Below, one piece after another: positions 1 to 7,447 of a stretch of 64,000 bases of DNA (positions are counted from its first letter, which is position 1; every line of letters begins with the position of its first letter). Origin of the DNA: Metaruminococcus_A gallistercoris (GTDB taxonomy: Bacteria > Bacillota > Clostridia > Oscillospirales > Ruminococcaceae); NCBI GenBank assembly GCA_904394975.1, contig CAJFNQ010000020.1, positions 1 to 64,000 of the forward strand. Reading direction: 5' to 3'. The notes under the pieces were generated by a model. The model searched no databases. It was not told the DNA's origin and saw only the letters and a program-made list of their open reading frames with translations. A program made the translations under genes and the position numbers.

Positions 1-72
1 CAAATTGTTATCAAAAGACTTCTCCGAACGCCGCAAACCCGCATAAATACTGGATTTTTACGGCGTTTCGTT

Positions 73-1605
73 TTATTCCCACTCAATTGTAGCCGGGGGT
101 TTTGTGGTGATATCGTATACGATACGGTTAATGCCTTTTACCTCGTTTATAATGCGGCTGCTGACACGTTCCAGCACATCGTACGGGATACGGGCAAAAT
201 CGGCTGTCATAAAGTCGGTGGTGGTAACGCCACGCAGCGCGAGGGTGTAATCGTAGGTGCGGAAATCGCCCATGACGCCGACCGAGCGCATATTGGTCAG
301 CACAGCGAAGTATTGATGAATGCTGCGGTCAAGCCCCGCTTTGGCAATCTCTTCACGGAAGATAAAGTCCGCGTCCTGCAAAATGGAAACCTTTTCCGGG
401 GTGATGTCGCCAATGATGCGGATGGCAAGTCCGGGCCCTGGGAACGGCTGACGCCAGACCAGGTAATCTTTGAGCCCAAGTTCCTGTCCCAGCTTGCGCA
501 CCTCGTCTTTAAACAGCGGGCGGAGCGGTTCAATGATCTCTTTGAAGTCAACGTAATCCGGCAGGCCGCCCACGTTGTGGTGGCTTTTGATGACCGCTGC
601 GTCACCCGCGCCGGATTCGATTACGTCCGGATAAATGGTGCCCTGCACCAGATAATCCACCCGGCCGATTTTTTTGGCTTCCTCTTCAAATACGCGGATG
701 AACTCCTCACCAATGATCTTGCGCTTGGCCTCCGGGTCTAACACACCGGCGAGCTTGCCGAGAAAGCGCTCGCCCGCGTTGACACGCACGAAGTTGATAT
801 CCCACTGAGCAAATGCCGCTTCCACTTCGTCCCCTTCGTTTTTGCGCATGAGGCCGTGGTCGACAAAAATGCAGGTCAGCTGGCTGCCGACCGCTTTGGC
901 GAGCAGCGCCGCGGCTACCGAGGAATCCACGCCGCCGGAGAGGGCGAGCAGTACCTTGCCGTCACCGACTTTTTCGCGGATGGAACGGATGGAGGTTTCC
1001 GCGTAGTTTCCCATAGTCCAGTCACCGGTACAGCCGCAGACTTTATACAAGAAGTTGTGGAGCATCTGCAAGCCGTTTTCGGTGTGCATGACTTCCGGGT
1101 GGAACTGCATGCCATACAGCTTCTTTGCCGGATTTTCCATAGCGGCGACCGGGCAGTCGGCCGTATGTGCGGCGGAGGTGAATCCTTCCGGAAGCCGGTC
1201 GATGTAATCGGTGTGGCTCATCCAGGAGATGCCTTTTTCCGGCAGCCCGTCAAACAGGGCACAGGAAGTGTTGTAAAAGGTTTCGGTTTTGCCGTATTCG
1301 CTGGAATCCGGCGTGGTCACATGCCCGCCCAGCAGGTAGGCCATGGTCTGGATGCCGTAGCAGATGCCGAGCACCGGCACACCGAGCGAGAAAACTTCTT
1401 CGGAAATGCGGGGGGCATCCTCCAGATAAACGCTGTTCGGTCCTCCCGTGAAGATAATACCGGCAGGCTCCATCGCCTTGATCTCGTCCATGGAAAGCTT
1501 GTACGGCTTTACTTCGCAGTAAACGCCGCATTCACGCACACGGCGGGCAATGAGCTGGTTGTATTGGCCGCCGAAGTCCAGAATCAGAACGGTTTGATGC
1601 TTCAA
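73..1605 (-). CDS. guaA: GMP synthase (glutamine-hydrolysing)
   Basis: Converts XMP to GMP with ATP and glutamine-derived ammonia, the last step of guanine nucleotide synthesis. The 510-residue protein opens with the class I glutamine amidotransferase domain (LILDFGGQYNQL, nucleophile motif GICYG, then FHPE). The ATP-pyrophosphatase domain follows with the P-loop LSGGVDSSV, and the C-terminal dimerisation domain ends TIEWE, as is usual for GuaA. The open frame extends upstream, but the amidotransferase homology begins at a TTG at 1603-1605 (LKHQTVLILDFGG) with AAGTGGTG upstream, so I place the start there; length matches the family. A sigma-A type promoter lies about 90 bp upstream. It is divergent from the penicillin-binding protein gene. 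No guanine riboswitch is recognisable in its leader. Confidence 0.95.
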   Translation of the reverse strand: MKHQTVLILDFGGQYNQLIARRVRECGVYCEVKPYKLSMDEIKAMEPAGIIFTGGPNSVYLEDAPRISEEVFSLGVPVLGICYGIQTMAYLLGGHVTTPDSSEYGKTETFYNTSCALFDGLPEKGISWMSHTDYIDRLPEGFTSAAHTADCPVAAMENPAKKLYGMQFHPEVMHTENGLQMLHNFLYKVCGCTGDWTMGNYAETSIRSIREKVGDGKVLLALSGGVDSSVAAALLAKAVGSQLTCIFVDHGLMRKNEGDEVEAAFAQWDINFVRVNAGERFLGKLAGVLDPEAKRKIIGEEFIRVFEEEAKKIGRVDYLVQGTIYPDVIESGAGDAAVIKSHHNVGGLPDYVDFKEIIEPLRPLFKDEVRKLGQELGLKDYLVWRQPFPGPGLAIRIIGDITPEKVSILQDADFIFREEIAKAGLDRSIHQYFAVLTNMRSVGVMGDFRTYDYTLALRGVTTTDFMTADFARIPYDVLERVSSRIINEVKGINRIVYDITTKPPATIEWE

Positions 1606-1694
1606 ATTTGAACACCACTTTCTTTTTTTGATCGAAAAACAGCCGCGCGTCCGCGGCATTACGCATTGTGCATCAATGAATATTTTTATTTTAT

Positions 1695-1723
1695 ATTTTA
1701 CCATATGCGCGTTTTTTTTACAA
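1695..1723 (-). promoter_or_regulatory. Probable promoter of guaA
   Basis: On the minus strand TTGTAA (1718-1723) and TAAAAT (1695-1700) are separated by exactly 17 bp, a good sigma-A match. Transcription would begin near 1688, leaving a leader of about 80 nt before the TTG start of guaA. I see no terminator or riboswitch core in that leader. Confidence 0.6.
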
Positions 1724-1813
1724 TCGGATTGCGTGCGTATTCCTGCCGATAAATAGGTGTGTTTCGGGTACAATATTATCGAAACAGTACAAATTTTTGT
1801 GGGAGGATGTTTT

Positions 1814-3463
1814 ATGCCGAAACGGATCGTTGCAGTATTTTCCATCTTTTGTGTTCTCTTCTGTCTGCTCAATCTGCGGATTGCCGACCTGACTGCTTCC
1901 GCTGACCTGAAGGAAACCGCGCAGAGTCAGCGCAGCTATACCCTGAGTGCCGGCAAAGCACGGGGCCAGATTTATGACCGCAATTTTAAAAAGTTGGTCA
2001 ATACGGCGCAGAAAACGGTTTCGGCTGTCAGCCCGCAGGCGGAAACAGCGGCACAGATTCTGGACGGTGCTGAGTATCCAACCGAATCTGAATTGGAAAA
2101 AAGCCGGCTGCGCCAGCAGCTTTATGAACAGATGCAGAAAGGCCTGCCGTTTTTGACCGATCTGCTTCCCAAAGGTTTTTCCTGTGACGGGGTGACCCAG
2201 TTTGAGGTTTCTGAGCGATATAGCAATGAGCAGCTTGCCGCTAACATCATTGGGTATATCAACGGGGACGGTGAGGGGATTACCGGGGTGGAACAGGCAT
2301 ATGACAGTCTGCTTTCTTCTGTGGGGGAGGAAGTGAACGTACACTACACGCTAAACGGGGTTGGAACCGCACTGCTCAACGGAAAGGCGGAGGTAGAAAC
2401 GACAGGTGACGGTAAAACCGGCGTGGTATTGACGCTGGACCGGGAGATTCAGGCGATCTGTGAAAATGTCGGCGCAAAGAAAATCGAAAAAGGAGCGATT
2501 GTGGTAATGGAGCCGGAGACAGGCAAACTGATTGCCTGCGCCAGTTTTCCGCAGTATGACCCGAACGACATTGAGTCGAGTCTGGACAATGAAGACGGCG
2601 CATTGCTCAACCGCTGCTTTACTGCTTATCCGGTGGGATCTACTTTTAAAATCGCGGTCGCCGCTGCGGCGCTGGATATGGGCTATTCCCCGGAAGAAGT
2701 CTACGAATGCAAAGGGTGGATTGATGTGAGCGGGCGCCCCTTTAACTGCCACCTGTTATCCGGGCATGGTGAGATCACCATGAAGACCGCCATGGTGGAA
2801 TCCTGCAACACCTATTTCATCCATTTGGGCGGGCAGATCGGCGCGCAAAAAATTGTGGAATACGCGCAGAATCTCTCTTTTGGCCGGAGAAGTGATTTCG
2901 GGCGGGGGCTTTTTTCCGCGGCGGGTCTGCTGCCGAAGGCAAGTGAGCTGCCGAATCCGGCGGACGTTGCCAATCTTTCTTTTGGGCAGGGAAACCTGCT
3001 GGCGACGCCGGTTCAGCTTTGTCAGATGGTCTCCGCAGTTGTCAACGACGGATGGACACCGGCGGCACAGCTTGTTGAGGGTACGACGACCGACGGGGAA
3101 ACAATCATGCCGGTGGAAACACAGGCGCCGACGGCGGCCATGACCGAACAGACAGCGGCGACTTTACGCGATTTTCTGGAATCAGCCGTTGAGCAGAAAG
3201 GCAATATGATGGCAAAGCCCACCCGGGTAACCGCCGCGGGTAAAACAGCGACCGCTCAGACCGGCAGCTATGACGAAGAGACCGGGGAAGAGATACTGGA
3301 CGTCTGGTTCGCGGGCTATTTTCCTGCCGAGCAGCCGAAATATGTCGTTTCGGTCATGGTAGAACACGGTCAGACGGGTAACCTGAGCGCTGGTCCTGTT
3401 TTCGCAGAGCTTGCTGACCAAATCACGGTGCTGGAAGAGATCCGCGGCCAGTCTGAGAATTGA
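1814..3463 (+). CDS. Class B penicillin-binding protein (transpeptidase)
   Basis: Peptidoglycan transpeptidase of the PbpA/FtsI/SpoVD type, anchored by one N-terminal membrane segment (about residues 4-22) with the catalytic domain outside. Of 549 residues, the first 230 or so form the dimerisation/pedestal region. The transpeptidase domain carries STFK with the nucleophile at S276, SCN at 330-332, and a third motif reading KTA at 477-479 where KTG is usual. The start ATG at 1814 is 7 bp after GGGAGG; an in-frame start 57 bp earlier has no ribosome site. The gene stands alone between divergent guaA and the alaS T-box, whose promoter overlaps its stop codon. Whether it serves septation, elongation or sporulation cannot be told from sequence. 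Confidence 0.88.
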   Translation: MPKRIVAVFSIFCVLFCLLNLRIADLTASADLKETAQSQRSYTLSAGKARGQIYDRNFKKLVNTAQKTVSAVSPQAETAAQILDGAEYPTESELEKSRLRQQLYEQMQKGLPFLTDLLPKGFSCDGVTQFEVSERYSNEQLAANIIGYINGDGEGITGVEQAYDSLLSSVGEEVNVHYTLNGVGTALLNGKAEVETTGDGKTGVVLTLDREIQAICENVGAKKIEKGAIVVMEPETGKLIACASFPQYDPNDIESSLDNEDGALLNRCFTAYPVGSTFKIAVAAAALDMGYSPEEVYECKGWIDVSGRPFNCHLLSGHGEITMKTAMVESCNTYFIHLGGQIGAQKIVEYAQNLSFGRRSDFGRGLFSAAGLLPKASELPNPADVANLSFGQGNLLATPVQLCQMVSAVVNDGWTPAAQLVEGTTTDGETIMPVETQAPTAAMTEQTAATLRDFLESAVEQKGNMMAKPTRVTAAGKTATAQTGSYDEETGEEILDVWFAGYFPAEQPKYVVSVMVEHGQTGNLSAGPVFAELADQITVLEEIRGQSEN

Positions 3464-3488
3464 CAGAACGAAAAAACGGTGCTATGAT
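3460..3488 (+). promoter_or_regulatory. Promoter of the alaS T-box transcript
   Basis: TTGACA (3460-3465) and TATGAT (3483-3488) are spaced 17 bp apart, a near-consensus sigma-A promoter. Its -35 box overlaps the stop codon of the penicillin-binding protein gene. The start point would be about 3495, just before the T-box leader. Confidence 0.75.
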
Positions 3489-3494
3489 TGGTAT

Positions 3495-3758
3495 GAATAA
3501 TGGAGTTGCTGTGAAAAGGTCAACTCATCGGTTTCGGGAAACAGAGAAAGGCCGGTTGGTGCAAGGCCCGCCCGGAAGGTGAGAAGCCGCCTTGGAGCTC
3601 GTGTGCGAACGCGTTTTGAAAGCCGCCGGAAGCACACCGTTTTCCGCGTTAAGGAAAAAAGAGTGGGGCATGTTTTTTGCATGCTCAAACCGGGTGGTAC
3701 CACGGAAACGTCAGTCTTCGTCCCAGATTTTCTGCGGATGGGGACTGTTTTTATTTTT
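3495..3758 (+). promoter_or_regulatory. T-box leader upstream of alaS
   Basis: A tRNA-sensing leader of the T-box class. It shows the Stem I signature with the AG-rich bulge and GGTTGGTGCAAGGCC hairpin (about 3543-3577), the conserved T-box GGGTGGTACCACGG at 3692-3705, and a terminator stem (CAGTC at 3711-3715, GACTG at 3743-3747, then a T run to 3758). Uncharged tRNA-Ala would favour the antiterminator and let alaS be read. Two alanine codons lie in the right part of Stem I, GCC at 3586-3588 (preceded by GAGAA, followed by a purine) and GCT at 3597-3599; I favour the first as specifier but cannot prove it. Confidence 0.92.
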
Positions 3759-3804
3759 TACGGCATTCTTCCATGAAATACACCTTTGAAAGGACGTTTT
3801 GTTT

Positions 3805-6447
3805 ATGGAGTGGACTTCACTCAACGACCTGCGCGAGCAGTTTTTAAGCTTTTTTGAATCCAAGCAGCACACCCGTCTGCCGAGCTTCCCGCTGGTGCCG
3901 ATCGGCGACAACAGCCTGCTGCTCATCAACTCCGGCATGGCGCCGATGAAAAAATTCTTCCTGGGTCAGGCGACCCCGCCGAACAAACGGGTCACCACCT
4001 GTCAGAAGTGCATCCGCACCCCGGACATTGAGCGGGTTGGAAAGACCTCCCGCCACGGCACCTTTTTTGAAATGCTGGGCAACTTCTCGTTCGGCGATTA
4101 CTTTAAGCATGAAGCCACCAAATGGGCGTGGGAATTCATCACCGAAGTCATCAAAATGCCGCTCGACCGCATCTGGGTCTCCATTTATCAGGATGACGAC
4201 GAGGCGTTCGACATCTGGGTCAACGAAGTGGGTGTCGACCCGAGCCGCATTGTCCGCCTGGGCAAAGAAGACAACTTCTGGGAGATCGGTTCCGGCCCGT
4301 GCGGTCCTTGTTCGGAAATCTATTTCGACCGCGGCGAGGAATACGGCTGCGGCAGCCCGACCTGCGGCGTTGGCTGTGACTGCGACCGCTTTGTAGAGTT
4401 CTGGAACCTCGTGTTCTCTCAGTACAACGGCGACGGCGAAGGTCACTATGAATTGATGGAGCACCCCAACATCGACACCGGTATGGGCTTAGAGCGTCTT
4501 GCCTGCATTACCCAGGGGGTAGACAACCTCTTTGAGGTCGATACCGTGCAGAACATCATGAAGCACATCAGCCGCATTGCGGGCGTAGAGTATAAAAAAG
4601 ACGAAAAGACCGACGTTTCTCTGCGTGTTATTACCGACCATATCCGCTCGACCGTCTTCATGGTCAGCGACGGTGTTCTCCCGTCCAACGAAGGGCGCGG
4701 TTATGTTCTCCGCCGTCTGCTGCGCCGTGCCGCGCGTCACGGGCGTCTGCTGGGCATTACCAGACCGTTTTTGTATGAGGTGGTGGATACGGTCATCCAC
4801 GAAAACCGTACCGCTTACCCGGAACTGGAACAGAAGGCCGATTACATCAAAAAGGTCATCCGCGTAGAAGAAGAAAACTTTGAGAAAACCGTTGATAAGG
4901 GCATGGAACTGCTCGCTTCCATTTTGGACAAGCTGCAGAAAGAAGGCGGCAGCGTGCTTTCCGGCGACGATGCCTTTAAACTGTATGATACCTTCGGCTT
5001 CCCCATCGACCTCACCATGGAGATTACCGCGGAGCGCGGCGTCACGGTGGATGAGGAACGTTTCGCCGAACTGATGAAAGAGCAGCGGGAGCGTGCCCGC
5101 ACCGCTCATTTTGCCGGCGGCGATGTGGCGTGGAAGGATGATTCGCTCGACTTGAACGAATACCCGAAAACCGAGTTTGTTGGTTACACCGCGTTTTCCT
5201 GTGAAGCGAAGGTCATCGCGCTTGCTTCCGACGGTGAATTCGCAGGGGAACTGCATGAAGGTGCGAAAGGCGCTGTTGTTCTTGACCGCACCCCGTTCTA
5301 TGCGGAAAGCGGCGGTCAGGTTGCGGATATCGGCGTAATCAAGACCGAATGCGGCGTGTTCCGTGTTTCCGACTGCCAGAAATATGACAGCGGTCACTTT
5401 GTTCATTTTGGTGTGATGGAAAGCGGCGTAATTTCTGCCGGCGACGCGGTTTCTGCTGAGATTGACGAGTACAACCGCCGTTCCATCATGCGCAATCACA
5501 CCGCGGCGCATCTGCTGCAGGGCGCGCTGCGCAAAACGCTGGGCAATTATGTTCATCAGGCGGGTCAGCTGGTCACCGCACAGCGTCTGCGGTTTGACTT
5601 CTCCCATTTCCAGGCACTCACACCGGAAGAACTGAAAACCATTGAGCTGGATGTCAACCGTGCCATCCTTTCTGCGGTGGATGTCAATCTGTATGAGACT
5701 GACATTGATTCCGCGAAAGAAAAAGGCGCTATGGCTCTGTTCGGCGAGAAGTACGGTGATATTGTGCGCGTCTGCGACATTGGGGAATATTCCATCGAAC
5801 TGTGCGGCGGTACCCATGTAGACAACACCGGTAAGATCGGGTTGTTCAAAATCGTGAGCGAAAGCTCGGTCGCGGCGGGTGTACGCCGTATTGAAGCGGT
5901 TACCGGTGCCGGTGTGCTCGATTTGATCGACAGCACCAACGATCTGCTCGCAAAATGCTGCCAGTCGCTCAAGTTGACCAATCCAGCGGAACTGCCGGAG
6001 AAGGTCGCGGCTGTCACAGCTGAGCTGAAAGAAAAAGAACGTACCATTGACAAGATCAACACCCAGTTTGCTGAGTTCCAGGCGAAAGGCTTTGCGGACA
6101 ACGCCATCGACGTGGGTGGCCTGAGGGTCGTTTCTTTCCTGTTTAACAACGCGAATCCGGATGCGCTGCGGAAAATCACCGACAAGTTCATTGGCTCTAT
6201 GCCGAATACCGTTTGTGTGGTTGGTACCATCCGTGACGGTAAGGGTACTTTGGTGGCAGGCTGCGGCCCGAAAGCGATTGAGCAGGGTGTTGTAGCAGGC
6301 GTGGTTATTAAAGAAATTGCCGCGATTGCAGGCGGAAAGGGCGGCGGACGCCCCAACATGGCAATGGCAGGCGTTTCCGACCCGTTTAAGATGGATGAAG
6401 CGCTCGCGGCACTGCCGGGTGTTGTTGAGAAGCTGCTTTCCCGTTAA
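3805..6447 (+). CDS. alaS: Alanyl-tRNA synthetase
   Basis: Charges tRNA-Ala in the cytoplasm. The 880-residue protein has the usual order: class II catalytic domain (FLSFFESKQH, NSGMAPMKKFF, TCQKCIRTPDIE), tRNA recognition region, editing domain with zinc ligands H565 and H569 (NHTAAH) and C667 and H671 (CGGTH), and the C-Ala domain ending in the glycine-rich GGKGGGRPNMA. The ATG at 3805 is 10 bp after AAGGA; a TTG two codons earlier is too close to that site. It is controlled by the T-box leader directly upstream. A HIT-family gene follows after 37 bp and is probably co-transcribed. Confidence 0.98.
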   Translation: MEWTSLNDLREQFLSFFESKQHTRLPSFPLVPIGDNSLLLINSGMAPMKKFFLGQATPPNKRVTTCQKCIRTPDIERVGKTSRHGTFFEMLGNFSFGDYFKHEATKWAWEFITEVIKMPLDRIWVSIYQDDDEAFDIWVNEVGVDPSRIVRLGKEDNFWEIGSGPCGPCSEIYFDRGEEYGCGSPTCGVGCDCDRFVEFWNLVFSQYNGDGEGHYELMEHPNIDTGMGLERLACITQGVDNLFEVDTVQNIMKHISRIAGVEYKKDEKTDVSLRVITDHIRSTVFMVSDGVLPSNEGRGYVLRRLLRRAARHGRLLGITRPFLYEVVDTVIHENRTAYPELEQKADYIKKVIRVEEENFEKTVDKGMELLASILDKLQKEGGSVLSGDDAFKLYDTFGFPIDLTMEITAERGVTVDEERFAELMKEQRERARTAHFAGGDVAWKDDSLDLNEYPKTEFVGYTAFSCEAKVIALASDGEFAGELHEGAKGAVVLDRTPFYAESGGQVADIGVIKTECGVFRVSDCQKYDSGHFVHFGVMESGVISAGDAVSAEIDEYNRRSIMRNHTAAHLLQGALRKTLGNYVHQAGQLVTAQRLRFDFSHFQALTPEELKTIELDVNRAILSAVDVNLYETDIDSAKEKGAMALFGEKYGDIVRVCDIGEYSIELCGGTHVDNTGKIGLFKIVSESSVAAGVRRIEAVTGAGVLDLIDSTNDLLAKCCQSLKLTNPAELPEKVAAVTAELKEKERTIDKINTQFAEFQAKGFADNAIDVGGLRVVSFLFNNANPDALRKITDKFIGSMPNTVCVVGTIRDGKGTLVAGCGPKAIEQGVVAGVVIKEIAAIAGGKGGGRPNMAMAGVSDPFKMDEALAALPGVVEKLLSR

Positions 6448-6484
6448 ATGATGGACGTATCTTGTGTGAGTGGAGGCTGAAGAG

Positions 6485-6823
6485 ATGGATTGTCTGTTTT
6501 GTAAGATCATTGCCGGGGAGATCCCCAGCAAAAAAGCGTATGAAGATGAACTCGTTTACGCGTTTTATGACATCAACCCGCAGGCGCCGGTTCATGTGCT
6601 GGTAATCCCGAAACAGCATTTGGAAAGCGCGGCGGATATCACCCCGGAAAATTCCGCGCTGGTCGCGCATGTGTTTGAAGTAATCGCACAGCTTGCCAAA
6701 GAGCTTTCTCTGGGCGATGGTTTCCGTGTGATTACAAACTGCGGCGAAAACGGCGCGCAGACGGTCAAACACCTGCATTTCCACCTGCTTGGCGGGAAAA
6801 AGCTGTCTGAACAGATGGCGTAA
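6485..6823 (+). CDS. HIT-family nucleotide-binding protein
   Basis: Histidine triad hydrolase of the Hint branch, typically acting on purine nucleoside phosphoramidates or similar AMP conjugates. The 112-residue protein begins with CLFCKIIAGEIPS and ends with the triad HLHFH (H96, H98, H100). The ATG at 6485 is 8 bp after GGAGG; an in-frame GTG lies inside that site. Hint proteins hydrolyse aminoacyl-adenylates in vitro, so the position next to alaS is suggestive, but that link is inference. A phosphoribosyltransferase gene follows at 51 bp. Confidence 0.93.
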   Translation: MDCLFCKIIAGEIPSKKAYEDELVYAFYDINPQAPVHVLVIPKQHLESAADITPENSALVAHVFEVIAQLAKELSLGDGFRVITNCGENGAQTVKHLHFHLLGGKKLSEQMA

Positions 6824-6873
6824 CGTATAAAACGAAACTTATTTTACAAATTGTATAAAGGAGGAACCTGAAA

Positions 6874-7413
6874 ATGAGCGATTTTTATACCCTGAAGGTT
6901 GCCGGACTGACCCGCGAACTGCCGATCTGCCCGGTCAATGAACATCTGGACATCGCCGGCTTTGTCATGTTTACCGATGTGGAGCTCACGGTTGCCTGTG
7001 CGACCGAGCTGGTGAAAAAGGTGCCGGAGCACGATGTGATCCTGACCGCTGAAGCCAAAGGCATCCCGCTCGCGTATGAGATGGCCCGCCAGATGAACGA
7101 ACGCTATGTGGTCGCGCGCAAAGGGCTCAAGCTGTACATGAAAGACCCGATCAAGGTGGATGTAAAATCCATCACCACCATGCACATGCAGACACTGTAC
7201 ATTGATAAGTTTGACCGTGATCTGCTCGCGGGCAAGCGTGTGCTGATCGTGGACGATGTCATCAGCACCGGTGAATCGCTTGCGGCGCTGGTTGAACTTG
7301 CCAAACAGGCAGGCGGCCACATTGCCGGTATCGCTACCGTTCTTGCGGAAGGCGACGCGGCTAAGCGCGATGATATCATCTTCTTGGAAGAACTGCCGCT
7401 GTTTGAAAAATAA
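6874..7413 (+). CDS. Phosphoribosyltransferase, adenine-PRTase-like
   Basis: Type I phosphoribosyltransferase, probably a purine salvage enzyme that joins a base to PRPP. The 179-residue protein carries the PRPP-binding signature VLIVDDVISTGES at residues 123-135, and TAEAKGIPLAYEMA at about 58-71 is the apt/xpt-like hood region. AAAGGAGG precedes the ATG at good spacing. It is shorter and more divergent than canonical Apt and could be a PRPP-binding regulator of the PurR/Apt-like group, so I give no symbol. It sits between the HIT gene and comEC in the same transcription direction. Confidence 0.8.
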   Translation: MSDFYTLKVAGLTRELPICPVNEHLDIAGFVMFTDVELTVACATELVKKVPEHDVILTAEAKGIPLAYEMARQMNERYVVARKGLKLYMKDPIKVDVKSITTMHMQTLYIDKFDRDLLAGKRVLIVDDVISTGESLAALVELAKQAGGHIAGIATVLAEGDAAKRDDIIFLEELPLFEK

Positions 7414-7447
7414 GGTGCGGATCGGATTATAATAAGGGGGACGGAGT

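Noticed and set aside
1..72. ACGCCG/CGGCGT inverted repeat downstream of guaA as a terminator
   Set aside because: The arms are six bases with a loop of nearly 30 and no T run.
1606..1694. Possible guanine riboswitch before guaA
   Set aside because: The leader lacks the conserved purine riboswitch core and has no terminator stem.
1770..1800. SigE-like promoter (GATAAAT ... GTACAATA) before the penicillin-binding protein gene, hinting at sporulation control
   Set aside because: The spacing and -35 match are poor and the protein has no sporulation-specific domain; not reported as a feature.
4489..6531. Long open frame of 680 codons on the minus strand opposite alaS
   Set aside because: It mirrors the codon pattern of alaS, has no ribosome site or recognisable domain, and the sense strand is a full-length AlaRS. 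The same applies to other antisense frames, such as those over fabF, accC, hydB and hydA.
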